This document shows, in pieces, positions 1-3,472 of a stretch of 5,866 nt of DNA. Where the stretch lies: contig JACQTH010000285.1 in assembly GCA_016210935.1 (NCBI GenBank), forward strand, positions 1 to 5,866. Direction: 5' to 3'. Numbering within the stretch: position 1 is the first letter of the stretch; every line of letters starts with the position of its first letter. The position numbers and the translations under genes are program-made. Under the pieces are notes generated by a model. It did no database searches. It worked only from the letters and a program-made list of their open reading frames with translations, and had not been told where the DNA came from. The stretch comes from Acidobacteriota bacterium (lineage in GTDB: Bacteria > Acidobacteriota > Vicinamibacteria > Vicinamibacterales > JACQTH01).

Positions 1-117
1 CTCAAAGGGCACCGATCGGTCGGCGGACTGCGAGCGTCAATCTATAACGCCTTTCCCGAGGAGGGGATCGACGCGCTGGTCGGCTTCATGCGCGAGTTCG
101 AACGGACGCATGGGTGA
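1..117 (+). CDS. serC: Phosphoserine aminotransferase SerC, C-terminal end (5' truncated by window edge)
   Basis: The frame is open from base 1 and ends at TGA 115-117, giving the last 38 residues of a protein. The segment contains GHRSVGGLRASIYNA followed by an EEG-I-AL--FM-EFER-HG pattern, which closely matches the C-terminus of SerC as known from E. coli. SerC is the cytosolic PLP-dependent enzyme that converts 3-phosphohydroxypyruvate and glutamate to phosphoserine, and it also serves pyridoxal phosphate synthesis in many bacteria. The active-site lysine and most of the PLP fold lie upstream and cannot be seen. The stop is followed 6 nt later by a strong stem-loop, consistent with the end of a transcription unit. 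Identity rests on a short but very characteristic stretch. Confidence 0.88.
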   Translation, partial: LKGHRSVGGLRASIYNAFPEEGIDALVGFMREFERTHG

Positions 118-123
118 GGTGGT

Positions 124-155
124 GGGTCAGATTGGCCGCGCGGTCAACCTGACCC
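124..155 (+). terminator. Stem-loop just after serC, terminator-like but without a T-tract
   Basis: GGGTCAG (124-130) pairs with CTGACCC (149-155). Inside it, TTGGCC (132-137) pairs with GGTCAA (142-147, one G-U pair) around a GCGC tetraloop, with a single A/C mismatch at 131/148. This 13-bp stem starts 6 nt after the serC stop, where a terminator is expected. No run of T follows (the next bases are CCCACACAAAG), so it is not a canonical intrinsic terminator. It could act with Rho, protect the serC mRNA 3' end, or be an operator, since it overlaps the expected -35 area of the downstream promoter. Confidence 0.45.
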
Positions 156-171
156 CCCACACAAAGCTTCG

Positions 172-180
172 TGTTACAAT
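172..180 (+). promoter_or_regulatory. Candidate extended -10 promoter for the desaturase gene
   Basis: TGTTACAAT contains TACAAT (175-180, five of six matches to TATAAT) preceded by TG at the extended -10 position (172-173). No recognisable -35 lies 16-18 nt upstream, which is tolerated by extended -10 promoters. Transcription would start near 187, giving a leader of about 64 nt before the GTG start at 251. This is a pattern match only. Confidence 0.35.
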
Positions 181-239
181 CACACGTTTTTTGCGGTCCG
201 GTTTCCCCCTTCGTCTGGGCTCCCCGTTCACTTCTTCCC

Positions 240-244
240 GGAGG
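240..244 (+). promoter_or_regulatory. Shine-Dalgarno GGAGG that fixes the desaturase start
   Basis: GGAGG lies 6 nt upstream of GTG 251. This is the ideal distance and is the main reason for choosing GTG 251 over the in-frame ATG at 110. The ATG would overlap the serC end, has no comparable site, and would add 47 residues with no family character. Confidence 0.7.
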
Positions 245-250
245 CTCGTA

Positions 251-985
251 GTGCTCGTTTCGCTTGCGCTTTCTCTGCTCGTCGCCCTCGCGCTGATTCA
301 GACTGCGGTCTTCAGCACCACCATTTTTCTGCATCGCGCCGCCACGCATAAGGCGATCATCCTCCACCCGGCGGTCGCCTGGATGTTCCGCTTCGCGCTG
401 TGGATCACCACGGGCATTTCGACGCGGCAATGGGTGGCCGTCCACCGCAAGCACCACGCCTTCACGGATGAAGAGGGCGATCCACACAGCCCGCACCTGG
501 AAGGGTTCTGGCGTGTGCAATGGGGCAACGTGTTCTACTACGTCCGTGAGGCGCGCAACACCGACGTGGTCGCGAAATACGCGAAGGACATCAAGGAAGA
601 CCTCTGGGATCGATGGTTCTTCAACCACGGCTTCGTTGGTCCGACGCTCGGCACCGTGGCGCTGTGCTACACGATCGGGCTCGGCTGGGGACTGCTGGCG
701 GCGGGGCTCCACGCCTTCATCTACATCTTCGTCCTTTCATCGTCGATCAACGGCCTGTGCCATAGCGTCGGCTACAGGAATTTCGAGAACACCGCGACCA
801 ACATCCGCATCCTCGGGTGGCTGGCCGGCGGTGAGGGCTTGCACAACAACCATCACCAGTTCCCCCGCAGCCCGAAGTTCAGTCTGCGCCCGAGCGAGAT
901 CGATCCCGCCTGGCCGATCATCAAGGTGCTGGCGGCGCTGCGTCTGGCGCGGCCGTACAAGACCATCGAACAAAGTCTCAGTTAA
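251..985 (+). CDS. Membrane acyl-CoA (fatty acid) desaturase, delta-9-like
   Basis: This 244-residue protein is an integral membrane di-iron desaturase of the FA_desaturase family. It would introduce a double bond into acyl chains using O2 and electrons from a separate donor. The histidine boxes are visible: HRAATH (28-33), HRKHH (65-69) followed by D-P-H-S-P (77-81), and HNNHH (198-202). An additional His171 in an S-x-x-N-G-x-x-H context is also a family ligand. Hydrophobic segments lie at about 2-22, 38-57, 131-146 and 147-167, as expected for the four-helix fold. There is no cytochrome b5 or ferredoxin domain, so the electron donor is encoded elsewhere. The length is shorter than many bacterial delta-9 enzymes (about 300 or more), with little sequence before box 1. 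Start GTG 251 is chosen for its GGAGG site. The gene stands alone, 133 nt after serC, and converges on pcnB. Exact regioselectivity cannot be read from sequence. Confidence 0.88.
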   Translation: MLVSLALSLLVALALIQTAVFSTTIFLHRAATHKAIILHPAVAWMFRFALWITTGISTRQWVAVHRKHHAFTDEEGDPHSPHLEGFWRVQWGNVFYYVREARNTDVVAKYAKDIKEDLWDRWFFNHGFVGPTLGTVALCYTIGLGWGLLAAGLHAFIYIFVLSSSINGLCHSVGYRNFENTATNIRILGWLAGGEGLHNNHHQFPRSPKFSLRPSEIDPAWPIIKVLAALRLARPYKTIEQSLS

Positions 986-990
986 CGGGC

Positions 991-1135
991 GGGGTTCGGG
1001 ATTCGGGGTTCGGCCGCCCTCGTTCATGATCTTTCGGACCACGAACGTCGGCGAGCCTCGCCTCGCCGAAGCGCGAAGGCGGGGATTCGCGGAGTTCGTC
1101 TTTCGAATCCCGAATCCCAAATCCCCAATCCCGAG
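991..1135. repeat. Inverted pair of degenerate GGGATTC heptamer arrays
   Basis: The left arm (991-1013) is three heptads of GGGGTTC/GGGATTC type. The right arm (1104-1135) holds the reverse complement theme (GAATCCC repeated, with variants CAAATCCC and CAATCCC). The arms flank about 90 nt of GC-rich sequence containing a separate 8-bp hairpin. Together they fill most of the 173-nt gap between the convergent desaturase and pcnB genes. The arrangement resembles a non-coding palindromic intergenic element. It could fold into a long imperfect stem and serve both genes as a transcription-end structure. Copy number elsewhere in the genome cannot be judged from here. Confidence 0.6.
1048..1069. other. 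Perfect 8-bp hairpin inside the heptamer-flanked element
   Basis: TCGGCGAG (1048-1055) pairs with CTCGCCGA (1062-1069) around a six-base loop. It lies centrally between the heptamer arms in a convergent gap. There is no T-tract on either strand, so an intrinsic terminator role is unproven. It may be the conserved core of the repeat element. Confidence 0.45.
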
Positions 1136-1158
1136 CTCTTGCTCGTACGTGAGTGGCT

Positions 1159-2454
1159 TTAGCTGTCAGCTCTTGCCGGATACCGGCGCCTCCGCCGCCG
1201 CCGGCGGCGTCGTGGCTGTCGGGTGTGTGGCGGAAATCCCGGCGGTTGCGGTTCCTGCGCCGGGACATGGCTTCGGAGCAGCTCCTGCCAGTGCGCGTGA
1301 ATCTCCGGCGCGGCGCCGTGCATCTCGAGCCACAGTAACGCGTCCGCGAACGCCGGACGATGGAGGAGGTTGCGCTTCACCCGTGGCGGACGATCGATTT
1401 CCCCGAGACGCCGCTGAAGCACGAGCATCTGCCGGACACGCTCCAGATCCCGACGCGGGATCGGCAGCAGGCCGAGCGTTCCGCGCGCCCCGTCTTGCTG
1501 TCCGAAGTACGTCTCCCGAACGAGGCCGACCGGCTGCATCAAGGTCCCGAGGAGGATCGGATTCGTGATGGCCGCCGGCGACCCGAGCCGCCGCCGATAG
1601 CTGTCGAGCGCCGCCAGCGAGCGCCACAAGGCCTCGCCGGCGCCCTCGGCCAACTCAGGCGTGACGCGCTCGAGCAGTCGGTGCTCGTGCAGCATCCTGA
1701 ACGTCTGTTCCGCGGATCCCGCGCGAAGGATTTTGAAGTACTCTTCCAGCAGACGGGCCGGCGCGCTTCGGATGATTTCGAACCGCTGCCGCTTGATCGC
1801 GTCGGCGATCGGCGGGTCGAGATCGAATGCGAGGCGTGCGGCGAAATGAACGGCGCGGATCATCCGGACCGGATCTTCCTGGAACCGCTCGTCCGGATCG
1901 CCAATCGCGCGAATGACCCGTTCCTCGAGGTCCCGCAGGCCCCCGACGTAGTCGATGACGGAAAACGTCGAGATGTCGTAGAAAAGCGCGTTGATGGTGA
2001 AGTCGCGACGAAACGCGTCTTCTTCCGGCGTCCCAAAGGTGTTGTCGTGATGCGCCAGGAGATCGCGGGGTCGATCGGCCTGTTCGAGACCTGGTCTGAC
2101 CGCCGTCGAAGGCTCGGCCTTGTCTGCGCGCCCCGGTTCGACGGTCTGGACGTGACGCCTGAAGGTGGCGACTTCGATGACTTTGGCGCCGAAGCGGACG
2201 TGCGCGAGGCGGAAGCGCCGGCCGATGATCCAGCAGTTGCGAAAGAGGCGCTTGATTTCGTACGGATGGGCGTTGGTGCCGACGTCGAAATCCTTGGGAC
2301 GCCGCCCGAGGAGAAGATCGCGTACGCTGCCGCCGACCAGGTAGGCCAGGTACCCGCCCTCTCGCAGGCGATAGAGCACCTTGAGGGCATCGGGATCGAT
2401 TTCGCGCCGGGAGATCACGTGGCTGGCACGTGGCACGACAATCGGCGCCGCCAT
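1159..2454 (-). CDS. pcnB: Poly(A) polymerase I (PcnB, class II nucleotidyltransferase)
   Basis: This 431-residue cytosolic enzyme would add 3' poly(A) tails to RNA, marking it for decay. The head domain shows LVGGSVRDLLLG (39-50) and the catalytic pair D55/D57 in RRPKDFDVGTN. RRDFTINALFYD lies at 149-160 and an E-D-P-V-R-M-I-R-A motif starts at 193. The segment IIGRRFRLAHV (76-86) matches the signature that separates bacterial poly(A) polymerases from CCA-adding enzymes, which share the fold. The C-terminus ends in a basic tail with ten consecutive Arg (codons 1183-1212), as PcnB proteins have Arg-rich tails. A stretch at about 101-138 between the head motifs looks somewhat longer than in E. 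coli. ATG 2454 is preferred over in-frame GTG 2463, which adds only three residues. Neither has a clear Shine-Dalgarno site, but the ATG overlaps the stop of a possible leader ORF (TAATG). Stop is TAA. Confidence 0.9.
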   Translation of the reverse strand: MAAPIVVPRASHVISRREIDPDALKVLYRLREGGYLAYLVGGSVRDLLLGRRPKDFDVGTNAHPYEIKRLFRNCWIIGRRFRLAHVRFGAKVIEVATFRRHVQTVEPGRADKAEPSTAVRPGLEQADRPRDLLAHHDNTFGTPEEDAFRRDFTINALFYDISTFSVIDYVGGLRDLEERVIRAIGDPDERFQEDPVRMIRAVHFAARLAFDLDPPIADAIKRQRFEIIRSAPARLLEEYFKILRAGSAEQTFRMLHEHRLLERVTPELAEGAGEALWRSLAALDSYRRRLGSPAAITNPILLGTLMQPVGLVRETYFGQQDGARGTLGLLPIPRRDLERVRQMLVLQRRLGEIDRPPRVKRNLLHRPAFADALLWLEMHGAAPEIHAHWQELLRSHVPAQEPQPPGFPPHTRQPRRRRRRRRRRYPARADS

Positions 2455-2558
2455 TATGACCACACGCGAAGATCGATATCCACGTCACAAGACACAAAGG
2501 CCCGAAGATCGGCGACCTTGGCGTCTTTGTGTCTTCCGGAGAGTATCTCGTCCTTCAT
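2454..2558 (-). CDS. Possible 34-residue leader ORF overlapping the pcnB start
   Basis: An ATG at 2558-2556 opens a 34-codon frame that begins MKDEILSGRHKD and ends DIDLRVWS. Its TAA (2456-2454) shares one base with the pcnB ATG (TAATG), the classic arrangement for translational coupling. The ORF starts only about 10 nt downstream of a perfect TATAAT, so its mRNA would be nearly leaderless, and there is no Shine-Dalgarno site. Against it: the arms of an inverted repeat encode parts of the peptide, no homology is recognised, and an ORF this short arises easily by chance. It may simply be the pcnB leader read as protein. Confidence 0.22.
   Translation of the reverse strand: MKDEILSGRHKDAKVADLRAFVSCDVDIDLRVWS
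2489..2535. repeat. 11-bp perfect inverted repeat in the pcnB leader
   Basis: AAGACACAAAG (2489-2499) is the exact reverse complement of CTTTGTGTCTT (2525-2535), with a 25-nt spacer. Pairing can extend inward through one G-U and one further G-C pair. It lies in the divergent gap between pcnB and the TPR-like gene, inside the untranslated leader of pcnB if the TATAAT at 2568-2573 is used. It could be an RNA hairpin affecting pcnB expression, an operator for a dimeric regulator, or a remnant of an intergenic repeat family. Confidence 0.55.
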
Positions 2559-2567
2559 CAACTGCTC

Positions 2568-2596
2568 ATTATAGCGTATGGCCGGTGACGTAAGAA
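2568..2596 (-). promoter_or_regulatory. Candidate pcnB promoter with perfect TATAAT
   Basis: Read on the minus strand, 2573-2568 is TATAAT, a full match to the -10 consensus. The -35 position with a 17-nt spacer (2596-2591) reads TTCTTA, only three of six matches. Transcription would start near 2561, giving about 107 nt of leader before the pcnB ATG. The -35 half lies within the first codons of the divergent gene at 2578, so the two genes would compete for this region. Confidence 0.5.
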
Positions 2597-3417
2597 CACA
2601 ACCTGTTAGAAATAAAGCACTTAGCTGGCTGGGGCCGATCGGGGTCCTGCTGATCGTGGTTGCGGGGCCGGCCCGCGCGGCCGATCTTCTGTCGCAGGCA
2701 CGCGCCGAATACAACAGAGGTCAGTACGAGATCGCGGTCGAGCTGGCGACCCAGGCGAAGGCGATCCCCACTCAGGCGGACGCCGCAAACCTCGTGCTGG
2801 CGCGCGCGTTGCTCGAGCGCTACCGGCAGAGCGCTGATTCCGCGCACCTCGATGAAGCGAGAGCCGCCCTGACCGCCATTCGGCCTGCCACCCTTTCGGC
2901 GCGCGAGCGGATCGAATTCGTGATCGGACTCGGTGAGGCGCTGTATCTCGAGGATGCTTTCGGCGCGGCGGCCGAGATGTTCAGCCTCGCCATGGCGCGG
3001 GCCGGCGAGGTCGGTCCCGCCGCGCGCGAACGCGTGCTCGACTGGTGGGCGAGCGCGCTTGATCGCCGCGCGCAGCAGACGCCGGGAGACGACCGGACGG
3101 CGATCTACAGGCGGATCGTGACGCGGATGGAGGAAGAGCTGGCGCGCGATGCCGCCTCAGCGGCGGCGGGCTATTGGCTGGCGGCGGCGGCGCGCGGCGC
3201 GGGCGATCTCGAGCGCGCCTGGTCGGCGGCGGTCGCCGCCTGGATTCGCGCCCGCCTGACGCCCGCCCATGGCGCCACGCTGCGGACCGACCTCGATCGA
3301 GTGGTGCTGGAGGCGATTATTCCCGATCGCGCCCGCCAGCATCCCGAGCCGCGGCGCACGCAGGCGGCGGACGAGATGCGGGCGGAATGGCAGCGGGTAA
3401 AAGAGCGGTGGAAGTAG
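2578..3417 (+). CDS. Exported TPR-like protein of unknown function
   Basis: This is a 279-residue Ala- and Arg-rich helical protein not recognised as a named family. The N-terminus has a Sec-type signal peptide: a basic stretch (R6, R11, K13), a hydrophobic core at about 18-30, and a likely cleavage site after A-R-A at 34. There is no lipobox cysteine, so a soluble periplasmic location is inferred. TPR-like helix pairs are visible at about 37-60 (A-E-Y-N-R-G-Q-Y-E-I-A), 112-138 (L-G-E-A-L-Y-L-E-D-A-F) and 196-228 (A-R-G-A-G-D-L-E-R-A-W). The C-terminal 30 residues are charged. An in-frame TAG at 2572-2574 rules out any earlier start, and the signal peptide requires a start near ATG 2578, yet no Shine-Dalgarno site precedes it. 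It is divergent from pcnB and converges on polA with a 55-nt gap. A scaffold or protein-binding role is only a guess from the TPR pattern. Confidence 0.8.
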   Translation: MAGDVRTQPVRNKALSWLGPIGVLLIVVAGPARAADLLSQARAEYNRGQYEIAVELATQAKAIPTQADAANLVLARALLERYRQSADSAHLDEARAALTAIRPATLSARERIEFVIGLGEALYLEDAFGAAAEMFSLAMARAGEVGPAARERVLDWWASALDRRAQQTPGDDRTAIYRRIVTRMEEELARDAASAAAGYWLAAAARGAGDLERAWSAAVAAWIRARLTPAHGATLRTDLDRVVLEAIIPDRARQHPEPRRTQAADEMRAEWQRVKERWK

Positions 3418-3446
3418 GACGAAATACAACCACGGAGAACAAAAAG

Positions 3447-3470
3447 GAGCTAGAAGCTAGGAGTTAGGAG
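3447..3470. repeat. Tandem GAGCTAG-type heptamer repeat
   Basis: Three heptads stand in a row: GAGCTAG (3447-3453), AAGCTAG (3454-3460) and GAGTTAG (3461-3467), followed by a partial GAG. They lie in the 55-nt gap between the convergent TPR-like gene and polA and end 2 nt from the polA stop. On the polA transcript side the repeat is followed by five T, with only a 4-bp AGCT/AGCT hairpin before it, so it would be at best a weak terminator. Confidence 0.55.
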
Positions 3471-3472
3471 CC

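Noticed and set aside
110..250. N-terminal extension of the desaturase to ATG 110
   Set aside because: It would overlap the serC end, includes the stem-loop and candidate promoter, and lacks a ribosome site. GTG 251 has GGAGG at 6 nt.
86..712. 208-codon minus-strand frame opposite the desaturase
   Set aside because: It overlaps the serC end and the desaturase in antisense, and no domain is visible.
468..1568. 366-codon + strand frame spanning the desaturase, the repeat gap and the pcnB 3' end
   Set aside because: It is rich in Arg, Ser and Ala with low complexity, crosses two real genes and an intergenic repeat, and carries no family motif.
1159..2454. CCA-adding tRNA nucleotidyltransferase as the identity of the pcnB gene
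   Set aside because: The fold is shared, but the IIGRRFRLAHV signature and the Arg-rich tail favour poly(A) polymerase.
2467..2511. Direct repeat CGAAGATCG at 2467-2475 and 2503-2511
   Set aside because: Nine bases at 36-nt spacing in a short GC-rich region is weak. It could be chance and has no third copy nearby.
1360..2574. 404-codon open frame on the + strand opposite pcnB
   Set aside because: It lies antisense to a well-supported pcnB with all its motifs. Its translation has no recognisable domain and looks like a GC-rich mirror frame.
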